From Clostridia bacterium (GTDB lineage: Bacteria; Bacillota; Clostridia; Oscillospirales; CAG-272): DNA of 37,377 nucleotides. Position numbers and translations under genes: made by a program. The stretch is from positions 1 through 37,377 of the forward strand of contig JAFTBN010000053.1 of NCBI GenBank assembly GCA_017455185.1. The letters run 5' to 3'. Each line of letters opens with the position of its first letter. Positions within the stretch are counted from its first letter, which is position 1. The notes under the pieces were generated by a model. It made no database searches. It was not told the origin of the DNA and saw only the letters and a program-made list of their open reading frames with translations. Below, in pieces: positions 1-7,528 of this stretch.

Positions 1-560
1 ACCACAAAGAACGGGGTGAGTCAAGTGAAAAAAACAATATGTGGTATAAAAATATTATTGTTTTGGCATAAAAGGCCGTTATTTTGAGTTTAAGAAGTTA
101 GGAATGCGCGTAGTTAGAACATATATGCGTGAATTTAGGCTCAATCGGCTCCCGCCTGTTTTTTTCCATTATATCAGTTCTTTACGAAAAAAGGAACCAT
201 CCAAGTTTGAAAAAAAGAAAAGGATTCTACGGCTTTTTTTGAGCACGGAATCCCTTGTCCTGATTGGGTTTTTCTGATTCGCCGGGCTTTCCGGAAAGTT
301 GACATTATGGACTACAAAATGCACCGCATTGGCCTTTTGCTTTTTCTCTGTCTGCCGTTGCATCCTACGCATCATCCATACAACGGAGCAAAGGGTCCTA
401 TGCTCCTCGATGTGTTCTTTGATTCTGACAGGCCTCGGTCTTACGTCAAACGTGCTTTTCATGAGGCTGAGCCGGGCTTCCATCTCAACGGGGTTTCCAT
501 ACAAAGCCTTTTGATCCTTTTGCAGTCCGAAATCGGAAGCCGAAAAATGATGGCCCGGTC
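1..560. other. Gene-poor left edge, AT-rich, with transposon debris
   Basis: No intact gene is visible before 617. The first 170 bases are AT-rich and show no recognisable gene, tRNA or promoter. The part from about 170 to 580 holds the decayed transposase end and one copy of an 87-bp repeat, both listed separately. Short plus-strand frames here have no ribosome binding site and no family resemblance. Confidence 0.6.
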
Positions 561-582
561 TTGCAAGGTGTGCCCCGTTCTG
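170..582 (-). pseudogene. Remnant of an IS4/IS1634-like transposase C-terminus
   Basis: A minus-strand frame that is open between stops, without a plausible start or ribosome binding site, reads LYGNPVEMEARLSLMKSTF, then DVRP, then RIKEHIEEH and a run ending WMMRRMQRQ. The pattern (tyrosine, acidic residue, then MKS-F--RP, then RI--H) resembles the last helices of IS1634/IS4-superfamily DDE transposases, where the catalytic glutamate helix is followed by an MK-----RP motif and an RI--H motif. The upstream two thirds, with both catalytic aspartates, are absent and the frame runs into unrelated low-complexity sequence, so it cannot be functional. The call rests on motif spacing only. An unrelated open frame remains possible. 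Confidence 0.42.
247..333 (+). repeat. 87-bp inverted repeat, left copy
   Basis: This stretch matches the reverse complement of 2207..2293 over 87 bases with roughly a dozen mismatches and no gaps. The best conserved core is TTGACATTATGGACTACAAA. The two copies face each other and bracket the amidotransferase and PnuC-like genes. The left copy lies inside the tail of the transposase remnant, which suggests that the repeat derives from a transposon end or a non-autonomous relative. Confidence 0.8.
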
Positions 583-589
583 CTACAAT
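561..589 (+). promoter_or_regulatory. Sigma-A-type promoter of the amidotransferase gene
   Basis: TTGCAA (561-566), a 17-bp spacer and TACAAT (584-589) lie 28 bp before the start codon. The spacing is ideal and each box differs from consensus at one or two positions. Confidence 0.6.
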
Positions 590-616
590 AGGAACAAATC
601 CAACAAGGAGCCTCCT

Positions 617-1279
617 ATGCCAAAAATCCTTCTTTCCGCCACCAAGGGCGGTGAATCCAATTATTTCAATGCCGTTCTCGCAGCCGGAGGCGAACCGGCT
701 CTTGCACAGGAAGCCGAAAGCTACGACTCGTTCGACGGTCTGATTCTCTGCGGAGGAGGAGACGTAGACCCCTCCTTATACGGCCAGAGTCTGAACGGAA
801 CCGAAGAGTCCAGCATCAAACCCTGGCGGGACAAACTGGAGTTTGAACTTCTTGACCTCTTTACCGCCTCGAAAAAGCCTGTCCTCGGAATCTGCCGCGG
901 GCATCAGGTCATCAACGTCTATTTCAAAGGCACCCTGATCCAGCACCTGCCTCAGGCTCCTTTGCATATGCACAATCTGGAAACGGGGCGGGACAACTTT
1001 CACCTGACCACGGCGCTCAAGGGTTCTTTCATCGAGCAGCTGTACGGGGAAAAGCCCCTGACCAACACCGCCCATCATCAGGCGGTGGACCGCCTCGGAG
1101 AAGGACTTGAAATCGTCCAGCGGGCGGATTTCGACCGGACCGTAGAGGGATTCCGCCACACCTCGCTGCCCATCTATTCCGTGCAATGGCATCCGGAACG
1201 CCTGACCGGACGCTTCTTCAATCCGGAACGGGCGGACGGGGCCAAACTGTTCGACTTCTTCATGAAATTGTGCAAATAA
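617..1279 (+). CDS. Class I glutamine amidotransferase, gamma-glutamyl-GABA hydrolase (PuuD) family
   Basis: The 220-residue product is a single-domain class I glutamine amidotransferase of the peptidase C26 type. The family cleaves gamma-glutamyl bonds, classically gamma-glutamyl-GABA in putrescine breakdown. The nucleophile is Cys93 in GICRGHQ. The partners are His192 and Glu194 in QWHPE. A family glycine run LILCGGGDVDP (about 43-52) precedes them. AAGGAG lies about 9 bp before the ATG. It is slightly shorter than E. coli PuuD (about 254 residues). No other polyamine gene lies nearby, so the substrate is unproven; many Firmicute relatives hydrolyse other gamma-glutamyl compounds. The gene has its own promoter and converges on the pnuC-like gene. 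Confidence 0.88.
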   Translation: MPKILLSATKGGESNYFNAVLAAGGEPALAQEAESYDSFDGLILCGGGDVDPSLYGQSLNGTEESSIKPWRDKLEFELLDLFTASKKPVLGICRGHQVINVYFKGTLIQHLPQAPLHMHNLETGRDNFHLTTALKGSFIEQLYGEKPLTNTAHHQAVDRLGEGLEIVQRADFDRTVEGFRHTSLPIYSVQWHPERLTGRFFNPERADGAKLFDFFMKLCK

Positions 1280-1295
1280 TGTTTCCGTTTTTCGC

Positions 1296-1327
1296 AAGCC
1301 GGCGGCTTTCATGCCCGCCGGCTTTTA
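1296..1327. terminator. Bidirectional hairpin between convergent genes
   Basis: AAGCCGGCGG and its complement CCGCCGGCTT form a strong stem around an 8-base loop, followed by TTTT on the plus strand. It ends the amidotransferase gene and overlaps the stop codon of the pnuC-like gene coming from the other side. Confidence 0.75.
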
Positions 1328-2023
1328 CATTTCCTTTCCCTCTTTCTCTTCCTCCGACTGCTTTTTCCGCCTCTTCAGCCAGCGGTAAAACCCGTACAGG
1401 TCGTTGACGAAAAAAACGCAAAAGCAAACCGTGACTGACATGTACCGGCTCTGTTCGGCCGAGGCCGCAGCCCACAGAAGAATCAGTACCAGATCATTCA
1501 GGGCGTAAGCCAGGGCAAAGTAGGGACTTCGACGGAACGTCAGATAAGCCGCAGCAAAGCTGGTAGCAACCGAAAGCGTGCTCAGCGGCAGACAGGCATT
1601 TCCGAGCGCGCGCAAAAGAAAGAAGAATCCGGTCGTGACAACAGCACTCAGAAAAAGCATAAAGGCAACTTCCTTTGCCTTCAGACTTTCTGCAGCCACC
1701 TGATCCCTTTTGCCGCGGAACGGATGCCGGACCCATTGAATCAGGGAAAGAACCGCCATCGGCAAAGTCATGCCCAGATACGTCATCATTTCCCCGTAAT
1801 AGGAAAAAGACCAGGACAGGATTCCGTACAGAAGGGAAAAAACAATCATCAGGGCCTGCCCTGCCGGGTTTCCTTTGGCACTGAGCACCAGGGAGGTTAC
1901 CCCGATCAGGGATGCCATATAGGAAAGCCATCCATTCCCTCCGAACCGGACAAACGCCAAAGTCACAAGCAAAACCGAAATCCCCCATAGCACAACCTCA
2001 AACAGAGAAAAATACCGTTTCAC
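1325..2023 (-). CDS. pnuC: PnuC-family vitamin/nucleoside membrane transporter
   Basis: The 232-residue membrane protein fits PnuC facilitators, which import nicotinamide riboside or related unphosphorylated vitamins. It shows about seven hydrophobic segments and the family pattern SLIGVTSLVLSAKGN, then a tyrosine-rich helix (SWSFSYYGEMMTYLG), then LPMAVLSLIQWVRHP. The C-terminal tail is strongly charged (RRKKQSEEEKEG). The frame is open much further upstream, but GTG at 2023 is chosen because GGAGGAAGGC lies directly before it. Upstream ATG codons would add non-membrane sequence and one of the 87-bp repeats. The exact vitamin cannot be read from sequence, because PnuN, PnuT and PnuX relatives look alike. 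Its 5' leader is structured. Confidence 0.85.
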   Translation of the reverse strand: MKRYFSLFEVVLWGISVLLVTLAFVRFGGNGWLSYMASLIGVTSLVLSAKGNPAGQALMIVFSLLYGILSWSFSYYGEMMTYLGMTLPMAVLSLIQWVRHPFRGKRDQVAAESLKAKEVAFMLFLSAVVTTGFFFLLRALGNACLPLSTLSVATSFAAAYLTFRRSPYFALAYALNDLVLILLWAAASAEQSRYMSVTVCFCVFFVNDLYGFYRWLKRRKKQSEEEKEGKEM

Positions 2024-2054
2024 GCCTTCCTCCAAAAAAAGAAAGCATCCGAAA

Positions 2055-2115
2055 CGCATCTTCCAAGACCTGACGATGCGCCACGAATGCTCACAAACAT
2101 TCCTACCCGGTGGCA
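2055..2115 (-). promoter_or_regulatory. Structured 5' leader of the pnuC-like mRNA
   Basis: In the roughly 100-nt untranslated leader, GCCAC pairs with GTGGC and encloses a GAATG/CATTC hairpin. This is followed at once by a CGCATC/GATGCG hairpin that ends about 30 nt before the GTG start. Three stacked stems in a short leader suggest a cis-regulatory RNA. It does not match a riboswitch class I can name with certainty. Confidence 0.4.
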
Positions 2116-2123
2116 GTATCCAA

Positions 2124-2152
2124 ATTCTATCCCTTACAAGGAAAAAAGTCAA
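2124..2152 (-). promoter_or_regulatory. Promoter of the pnuC-like gene
   Basis: On the minus strand TTGACT (2152-2147), a 17-bp spacer and TAGAAT (2129-2124) form a good sigma-A promoter about 100 bp upstream of the GTG start. Confidence 0.7.
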
Positions 2153-2206
2153 GCCCCGGAATGTCGACGGGACCGTCACGGACTTCGGAAGTTCGTTGTC
2201 CAAAGA

Positions 2207-2293
2207 GCCAATGCAGTCCATTTTGTAGTCCATAATGTCAACCTTCCGAAAGGCCCGTCGAATCAGGAAAATCCAATAACGACAAGGGTTTCC
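2207..2293 (-). repeat. 87-bp inverted repeat, right copy
   Basis: This is the partner of 247..333 in inverse orientation, about 86 percent identical by eye. Unlike the left copy it has no transposase-like sequence next to it. It sits between the pnuC promoter and the tRNA-Arg terminator. Confidence 0.8.
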
Positions 2294-2420
2294 GGGCCCC
2301 AAGCGGCACAAAAAAGCCGATTTTTCTCTCAAACTCCGGCCTTGCCTGATAGATAATCTGAACCCGTTTTTCCTTTTCCTGCATACCGTAAACAGACTTC
2401 TGCCGGGGATTGAAAAACCA

Positions 2421-2457
2421 AAAGAAAAAAGGTACAACCGATTCCGATTGCACCTTT
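2421..2457 (-). terminator. Rho-independent terminator of tRNA-Arg
   Basis: On the minus strand AAAGGTGCAATCG and CGGTTGTACCTTT form a 13-bp stem with two G-U pairs and a GAAT loop, followed by a T-rich run. It starts about 13 bp after the tRNA. Confidence 0.8.
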
Positions 2458-2469
2458 CCATGCCGCAAA

Positions 2470-2543
2470 CCTGCCCGACAGGATTCGAACCTGCGGCCTT
2501 GGCGGTCGGAGCGCCACGCTCTATCCATCTGGGCTACGGGCAG
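2470..2543 (-). tRNA. tRNA-Arg, anticodon CCG
   Basis: The cloverleaf folds with a 7-bp acceptor stem (CTGCCCG/CGGGCAG), anticodon stem TGGCG/CGCCA around CTCCGAC (anticodon CCG), a 5-base variable loop and a T-arm with TTCGAAT. The D-stem GCCC/GAGC has one C-A mismatch. The discriminator base is G and CCA is not encoded. It reads CGG, a codon used freely in the GC-rich genes here. Confidence 0.93.
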
Positions 2544-2565
2544 TTATCCTGTAGCGGCAAAACCG

Positions 2566-2594
2566 ATTATACTACATCCAAAGGCAAAAATCAA
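2566..2594 (-). promoter_or_regulatory. Promoter of tRNA-Arg
   Basis: On the minus strand TTGATT, a 17-bp spacer and a perfect TATAAT lie about 22 bp before the mature 5' end of the tRNA. Confidence 0.7.
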
Positions 2595-2707
2595 GTGTCA
2601 ATCGCGTCTGTTTTTCCCCATTTCAAAGTTTTGCGCCCCCTTCCCAGACTCACTTGCCTTGTCCCGGTCCGCCCCTTTCCCGTTTTTACGCAGGCGGAAA
2701 GAACCGA

Positions 2708-2736
2708 TTGACTCACGAATGTATGTCTGCTATAAT
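2708..2736 (+). promoter_or_regulatory. Promoter of the peroxidase-reductase operon
   Basis: TTGACT (2708-2713), a 17-bp spacer and TATAAT (2731-2736) lie 83 bp before the first start codon. The leader between contains an imperfect GATCCGG-CCGGATC type inverted repeat (2770-2794). Confidence 0.78.
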
Positions 2737-2819
2737 TTATTCAATCATATCGTTATTCCCGCTCTTCTCCGATCCGGACCAAAGTCGGATCCGGGAACAA
2801 AGCAAAGAAGGAGGAACAG

Positions 2820-3281
2820 ATGCATCTGTATGATTTGACGGTTCAAAACAACAAAGGAGAACCCGTAAAACTCGACGCATACAAAGGCAAGGTTCTGCTG
2901 ATTGTCAACACGGCGACCCGCTGCGGCCTAACGCCTCAGTACGAGGAACTCGAAGCCCTGTACGAAGCCTACCGCGACCGCGGATTCGAGATTCTGGACT
3001 TTCCCTGCAATCAGTTCGCTTTTCAGGCGCCCGGCAGCGCGGAAAAGATTGACTCGTTCTGCAAACTGAAATACGACACGAAATTCCCGCGCTTTGCCAA
3101 GATCAAGGTCAACGGCAAGGACGCAGATCCTTTGTATGTCTATCTGAAAGAGCAGAAACCCGGACGGATTGCCTGGAATTTCGCCAAATTCCTGATTGAC
3201 CGGGAAGGAAACGTCGCAGCCCGTTTCGCCCCGACGCAAAAACCCAAAACACTTCAAAATGCCATTGAGGAACTCTTATAA
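2820..3281 (+). CDS. Glutathione peroxidase family thiol peroxidase
   Basis: The 153-residue protein reduces peroxides. The catalytic set is visible: Cys35 in NTATRCGLTPQY, where animal enzymes use selenocysteine, Gln65 in FPCNQF, and Trp119-Asn120 in IAWNF. A second cysteine in FPCNQ and another in SFCKLKYD could serve as resolving residues. Bacterial members of this family usually take electrons from thioredoxin rather than glutathione. The start has GGAGG 6 bp upstream. Its stop overlaps the next ATG by one base (TAATG), so it is translationally coupled to the aldo/keto reductase. No signal peptide is present, so the enzyme is cytoplasmic. Confidence 0.93.
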   Translation: MHLYDLTVQNNKGEPVKLDAYKGKVLLIVNTATRCGLTPQYEELEALYEAYRDRGFEILDFPCNQFAFQAPGSAEKIDSFCKLKYDTKFPRFAKIKVNGKDADPLYVYLKEQKPGRIAWNFAKFLIDREGNVAARFAPTQKPKTLQNAIEELL

Positions 3282-4495
3282 TGCAATACAGACAGGATAA
3301 ATACGGAAATCCGCTCTCCATCCTCGGATTCGGATGCATGCGCTTTCAGCAAAAAGGCCGAAGCATCGACCTGGAAGAAGCCGAGCGGGAAATCCTGGAG
3401 GCCATCCGTTCAGGCGTCAACTATTTTGATACAGCCTATATCTACAGCGGAAGCGAAGCCGCGCTCGGTGAGATTTTCGAGCGGAACAACCTGCGGGACA
3501 AAATCAATCTGGCGACCAAACTCCCCCAATATCTGGTGGGCAGCAAAGCGGCGCTGGATAAATACTTCAACGAGCAGCTTCGCAGACTGCGCACCGACCA
3601 CATCGACTATTACCTGATGCACCACCTGACCGATATTGCCATGTGGGAAAAGCTGAAGGCCGTCGGCGCAATCGAATGGCTGGAGGAGAAAAAAAGAAGC
3701 GGCGCCATCCGCAACGTCGGTTTTTCCTATCACGGGAACTCCGACAACTTTCTCAAAATTCTGAACGACTATGACTGGGATCTGTGCCAGATCCAATACA
3801 ACTACTTCGACGAACACGCCCAGGCAGGCGTCGTCGGGCTGAAGGCAGCCGCGCAAAAAGGAATCCCCGTAGTCATCATGGAACCGCTCCGCGGAGGAAA
3901 ACTGGTCGGGATGCTTCCTCAAAGCGCCAAAACCGTTCTTCAGCAAAGCGGCCGCGGCTGGTCGCCGGCCGAATGGAGTTTCCGCTGGCTGTTCAACCAG
4001 CCCGAAGTCACGGTCGTCCTGTCCGGCATGAACACCCTGGACATGGTGAAGGAAAACTGCCGAACCGCATCGGAAGCCGGGGTCGGGCAATTCACCCCGG
4101 AAGATTTCCGGACGCTCAAGGAAGTGACCGACAAAATCCGGGAAAAGGACAAGGTCGGCTGCACCGGCTGCCGGTATTGCATGCCCTGCCCGCAGGGTGT
4201 GGACATTCCCGGCGCGTTCCGCTGCTACAACGCCATGTACTTCGAATCCCGCCATCAGGGCCGCATTCAATACGCCCAGACCGTTGGTCTGACCAAAAGC
4301 CCCGCCTTTGCTTCCCAGTGCATCGGCTGCGGCAAATGCGAGAAGCACTGCCCGCAGCAGATTCCCATTCGGGAAAAGCTGAAAGAAGCGGACCGGGCCC
4401 TGCGTCCCCTGCCGTACAAAATCGGCATCAACATCGCACGAAAGTTCATGTTCCGGAAGGCAAAGAAAACGGAGGCCCCGCATGACCGTTCTTGA
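3281..4495 (+). CDS. Aldo/keto reductase with C-terminal 2x[4Fe-4S] ferredoxin-like domain
   Basis: The 404-residue protein joins an aldo/keto reductase barrel (about 1-290) to an iron-sulfur domain. In the barrel, YFDTAYIYSG carries the catalytic Asp and Tyr, LATKLP the Lys and YYLMHHL the His of the usual tetrad. The tail has two cysteine groups, CTGCRYCMPCPQGV and CIGCGKCEKHCPQQI, each able to hold a [4Fe-4S] cluster. This two-part form is common in strict anaerobes and implies electron transfer between a ferredoxin-like chain and a nicotinamide-dependent or radical reduction. The natural substrate is unknown. Both ends overlap neighbours (1 base upstream, 14 downstream), so the three redox genes form one unit. 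Confidence 0.92.
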   Translation: MQYRQDKYGNPLSILGFGCMRFQQKGRSIDLEEAEREILEAIRSGVNYFDTAYIYSGSEAALGEIFERNNLRDKINLATKLPQYLVGSKAALDKYFNEQLRRLRTDHIDYYLMHHLTDIAMWEKLKAVGAIEWLEEKKRSGAIRNVGFSYHGNSDNFLKILNDYDWDLCQIQYNYFDEHAQAGVVGLKAAAQKGIPVVIMEPLRGGKLVGMLPQSAKTVLQQSGRGWSPAEWSFRWLFNQPEVTVVLSGMNTLDMVKENCRTASEAGVGQFTPEDFRTLKEVTDKIREKDKVGCTGCRYCMPCPQGVDIPGAFRCYNAMYFESRHQGRIQYAQTVGLTKSPAFASQCIGCGKCEKHCPQQIPIREKLKEADRALRPLPYKIGINIARKFMFRKAKKTEAPHDRS

Positions 4496-5294
4496 AACCA
4501 TACAGAAAAGAAGAAGTGTCCGCACGTTCGACCCTTCCCCGCTCAAAGAGGAAGACGCGCAGAACATCCTGCAGTTCGCCTCCCGGGTGGAGAATCCTTT
4601 CGACCTCCCCATCCGCTGGAAACTGCTCGACGCGAAAAAACATAGCCTGTCAAGCCCGGTCATTGTGGGAACGGACCTCTACATCGCCGGAAAGCTGCCG
4701 GTTGCTCCCCACGCCGAAGAAGCTTTCGGATACACCTTTGAAAAAGTGGTTCTGTTCGCCGAGTCGCTCGGCGTGGGAACCACCTGGATTGCCGGAACCA
4801 TGAACCGGTCTGCCTTTGAAAAAGCCATGGAAGTCGGAAAGGGAGAGATCATGCCCTGCGTCAGTCCCCTGGGATATCCGTCTTCCAAAATGACCCTGAG
4901 GGAAACGGTCATGCGCAAAAGCATCCGCGCCGACAGCCGTCTTCCCTTTGAAGAACTGTTTTTCAGCGGTTCCTTCGACCGCCCTCTGAAAAAGGAGGAG
5001 GCCGGAGATCTGGCTCCTGCCCTGGAAGCCGTTCGCCTGGGTCCGTCCGCGGTGAACCGGCAGCCCTGGCGGATTGTGGTCGGTGAGGACCGCAGGGTTC
5101 ACTTTTTCGAAAAGCAGAACAGCGGCATGGCGGACCGGGGGTTCGACGTGCAAAAGATTGACCTGGGCATCGCGCTGTGCCATTTCGAAATGGTTGCGGC
5201 GGAAAACTCGCTCTCCCCTGCTTTTGTCCTCGATCCGCCCGCTCTTCCGGTCGGAGAGAACATGCATTACATCGCTTCTTTCGCCCTGAAATAA
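4482..5294 (+). CDS. Nitroreductase-family flavoprotein (TM1586-like)
   Basis: The 270-residue protein begins with TIQKRRSVRTFDPSPL, the FMN-phosphate binding arginine motif of nitroreductases. It holds two related halves: the N-terminal half ends near GYPSSKMTLRETV, and the second half contains GPSAVNRQPWRIVV, the usual GPSAxNxQPW flavin motif. This duplicated layout matches the TM1586-type nitroreductases of anaerobes. The start overlaps the reductase gene before it by 14 bases. The physiological substrate is not known. Placement after a peroxidase and an Fe-S reductase suggests a role in redox or electrophile defence, which is inference. Confidence 0.88.
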   Translation: MTVLETIQKRRSVRTFDPSPLKEEDAQNILQFASRVENPFDLPIRWKLLDAKKHSLSSPVIVGTDLYIAGKLPVAPHAEEAFGYTFEKVVLFAESLGVGTTWIAGTMNRSAFEKAMEVGKGEIMPCVSPLGYPSSKMTLRETVMRKSIRADSRLPFEELFFSGSFDRPLKKEEAGDLAPALEAVRLGPSAVNRQPWRIVVGEDRRVHFFEKQNSGMADRGFDVQKIDLGIALCHFEMVAAENSLSPAFVLDPPALPVGENMHYIASFALK

Positions 5295-5319
5295 GCAAGG
5301 CGCAAAACCGCTGAACGTC

Positions 5320-5366
5320 AAAAGGCAGACGAAACCGGCCCGGCCGGTTCGTCTGCCTTTTTGACT
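5320..5366. terminator. Bidirectional terminator between redox operon and ABC operon
   Basis: AAAGGCAGACG and CGTCTGCCTTT pair, extended inward by CCGGCC/GGCCGG, giving a stem of nearly 20 bp. TTTTT follows on the plus strand and TTTTG-type sequence on the minus strand. It can stop both convergent operons. Confidence 0.88.
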
Positions 5367-5386
5367 ATAATGCCTGAGCCTTGGCT

Positions 5387-6346
5387 CTAGCGGTCTTCCC
5401 GGAAATACGGGAGTCCCAGACTGGCCGGCGGCTGTGTCTCCTTCTTGTTGAAGAAGCTGATGACAATCAGGACCAGCGCGGTTGCGGCATACGGGATGAC
5501 CTTGAGAATCTCTTTTTCGGCCAGTCCCACACCCTCGATGTATCTCGGAAGGATGTACAAAAATCCGAAGATAAAGGAACCGAGAATGCTGATGTCGGAA
5601 CGCCACAGCGAGAAGATGACCAGCGCAACGGCCAGCCAGCCCATCGCGTCAATGACGTATTCCAGGGACCCTCTGGTGCAGTCGAGCAGATAGAAGGCTC
5701 CGCCTACACCCGCAATGGCCGCGCCCAGAATACAGGACACGTATTTGTATCGGACAACCGGAATGCCCGCCGCGTCGGCAGCTGCCGGATTTTCACCGAC
5801 CGCCCGGAGCGACAGACCGATGCGGGTCTTTTTAAGAACGAGCGAAACCAGAACGGCGAACACAATGCCCAAATAGACCAGGACGCCGTGGGACATGAAG
5901 ATGGTCGTAAACCAGTTGTTCGGCGTGGAGGATCCAAAGAAAAGCGAGGGGGTGAAGGCGTACGAACTCGGACGGGCAAAGAGAATGCCCTGGTCGCCCA
6001 TTTGCGTACCCCAGAATCCCAGAACGCCTGCTCCGAACGTGGTCAGGGAAAGACCGGTCACGTTCTGGTTGCAGCGCATCGTAATGGTAAAGACACCATA
6101 GAGCAGTCCTCCGAGACCGCCGAACAGCATCGCCATGAATACGGCCAGAAGCACCACCACCGCGGCAGGAGCACCGCCCCGGAACGCCCAGTAGGCGCCC
6201 ATACAGCCTCCGACTCCGCCCAGGCACATGATGCCCGGAATACCCAGATTCAGATGCCCCGCTTTTTCAATCAGGATTTCTCCCGTTGAGCCGTACAAAA
6301 AGACAATTCCGAACCGGATGGCCTGCGTAATAATCGTTACAATCAT
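5387..6346 (-). CDS. BMP-type nucleoside ABC transporter permease (NupQ/YufQ-like)
   Basis: The 319-residue membrane protein has about nine hydrophobic segments and belongs to the branched-chain/ribose permease superfamily. The N-terminal motif GSTGEILIEKAGHLNLGIPG is diagnostic of the second permease of BMP-type nucleoside importers. A later segment AVGENPAAADAAGI is the cytoplasmic loop that contacts the ATPase. It is the last gene of the riboswitch-headed operon, 12 bp after the first permease. It corresponds to NupQ in the guanosine/nucleoside importer NupNOPQ of Bacillus subtilis. Substrate identity is inferred from the riboswitch and family. Confidence 0.92.
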   Translation of the reverse strand: MIVTIITQAIRFGIVFLYGSTGEILIEKAGHLNLGIPGIMCLGGVGGCMGAYWAFRGGAPAAVVVLLAVFMAMLFGGLGGLLYGVFTITMRCNQNVTGLSLTTFGAGVLGFWGTQMGDQGILFARPSSYAFTPSLFFGSSTPNNWFTTIFMSHGVLVYLGIVFAVLVSLVLKKTRIGLSLRAVGENPAAADAAGIPVVRYKYVSCILGAAIAGVGGAFYLLDCTRGSLEYVIDAMGWLAVALVIFSLWRSDISILGSFIFGFLYILPRYIEGVGLAEKEILKVIPYAATALVLIVISFFNKKETQPPASLGLPYFREDR

Positions 6347-6358
6347 TTCGGCGCCTCC

Positions 6359-7528
6359 TTACTCCCGCCCCGGCTCAGCCGGTTTGGGTTCCTCCGGTGC
6401 GGGTGCCGGCCTGTCCTCTTTCGGAACCGCAGGCGCCTTGGCGCGGAAGTGAATCTGGAAGTTGATGAAGAACTCGGTCGCGATGATGAAGAAGAAGAAT
6501 ATTCCTACCATCATGCCGGCATAGCTGTTGCCCAGACGGGCCATATTGCCAACCTGTGTGGCTCCCCGGTTGATGAACACCACCAAAAACGAGGTAAGGG
6601 CCATCGCCAGAGGATGGAAATGCGCCAGCCAGGAAATCAGAACAGCCGTAAAGCCGCGTCCCGCGACCGTCGACTGGGTCGTGCTGTCGGACAGGAAACT
6701 GGAATCCTTGACCGAAACCAAAAGATAGCCGGCCACGCCGCTGATCAGCCCGCAGAGCAGCAGGGTCCGGATCACGACCTTTTTGGTGTTGATGCCAACG
6801 TATCTGGCGGTATTGGGGGATTCCCCGACGACCGAGATTTCATACCCGTGCTTGCTGTATTTCTGATACACATACATGAAAACCGTCATGACGGCAGCGA
6901 CAAGGAAGATGATCCAGAAGTCGCTCACTCCCAGGGAGGAGAGCGTCCCTTCCTTGAAAGCCAGAATACCCGTTCCCTTCGGCTCCACCTTTTTGATCAG
7001 GAACGCACCCAGGCAGACGGCGATGTAGTTGAACATCAGCGTCAGCAAAGTTTCGTTCGTGTTCCATTTTGCCTTGAACAGGGCGGGAATCACGGCCCAG
7101 AGGACCGACATCACAAGAGCCGCGGCAAACGAAAGGGCAATCGTGGCCCAGACGGGCATTTTCCCGGCCGTGTTGGCGATGACCAACGAGCAGCCGAATG
7201 CACCCATCATGGCCTGCCCTTCTCCGCCGATGTTCCAGTAACGCATCTGGAAACAGGGCGTCACGGCCAGAGCCAGAATCAGATAAATGGCCAGATCCCT
7301 CAAAAGAGTCGTAACCAGTTTCGAGGAGCCGAACGCCCCTTCAAACAGATACTTGAAAAAGGACCCGAAGTTCACTTTGGGGGAAAGGATGCAGCTGACG
7401 ATGCAGCAGACCAGAATGGACAGAATGAAGGCTCCGATGCGGATCAGCCAGGCAAACAGGGGAGACACATTCAGCCTTCGGGTCAGGTGAACCAGCGGTT
7501 CTTTGACATGCTTGGTGTTATTGACCAT
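6359..7528 (-). CDS. BMP-type nucleoside ABC transporter permease (NupP/YufP-like)
   Basis: The 389-residue permease starts with a basic cytoplasmic segment, then a hydrophobic helix (AFILSILVCCIVSCIL). It contains MRYWNIGGEGQAMMGAFG and NTNETLLTLMFNYIA, both typical of the first permease in nucleoside BMP importers, and VVGESPNTARYVGIN, the ATPase coupling loop. The last 25 residues are rich in proline, alanine and glutamate (APAPEEPKPAEPGRE), an extension not expected in the family and probably a disordered cytoplasmic tail. It overlaps the ATPase gene by 11 bases, which indicates translational coupling. Confidence 0.92.
   Translation of the reverse strand: MVNNTKHVKEPLVHLTRRLNVSPLFAWLIRIGAFILSILVCCIVSCILSPKVNFGSFFKYLFEGAFGSSKLVTTLLRDLAIYLILALAVTPCFQMRYWNIGGEGQAMMGAFGCSLVIANTAGKMPVWATIALSFAAALVMSVLWAVIPALFKAKWNTNETLLTLMFNYIAVCLGAFLIKKVEPKGTGILAFKEGTLSSLGVSDFWIIFLVAAVMTVFMYVYQKYSKHGYEISVVGESPNTARYVGINTKKVVIRTLLLCGLISGVAGYLLVSVKDSSFLSDSTTQSTVAGRGFTAVLISWLAHFHPLAMALTSFLVVFINRGATQVGNMARLGNSYAGMMVGIFFFFIIATEFFINFQIHFRAKAPAVPKEDRPAPAPEEPKPAEPGRE

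Noticed and set aside
307..591. A 94-codon plus-strand frame at the left edge
   Set aside because: It overlaps the 87-bp repeat and the transposase remnant, has no ribosome site, and shows no family features.
2059..2461. Longer N-terminus for the PnuC-like protein using upstream ATG codons
   Set aside because: The extra sequence covers the promoter, the structured leader, the 87-bp repeat and part of the tRNA terminator, while GTG at 2023 has an ideal ribosome site.
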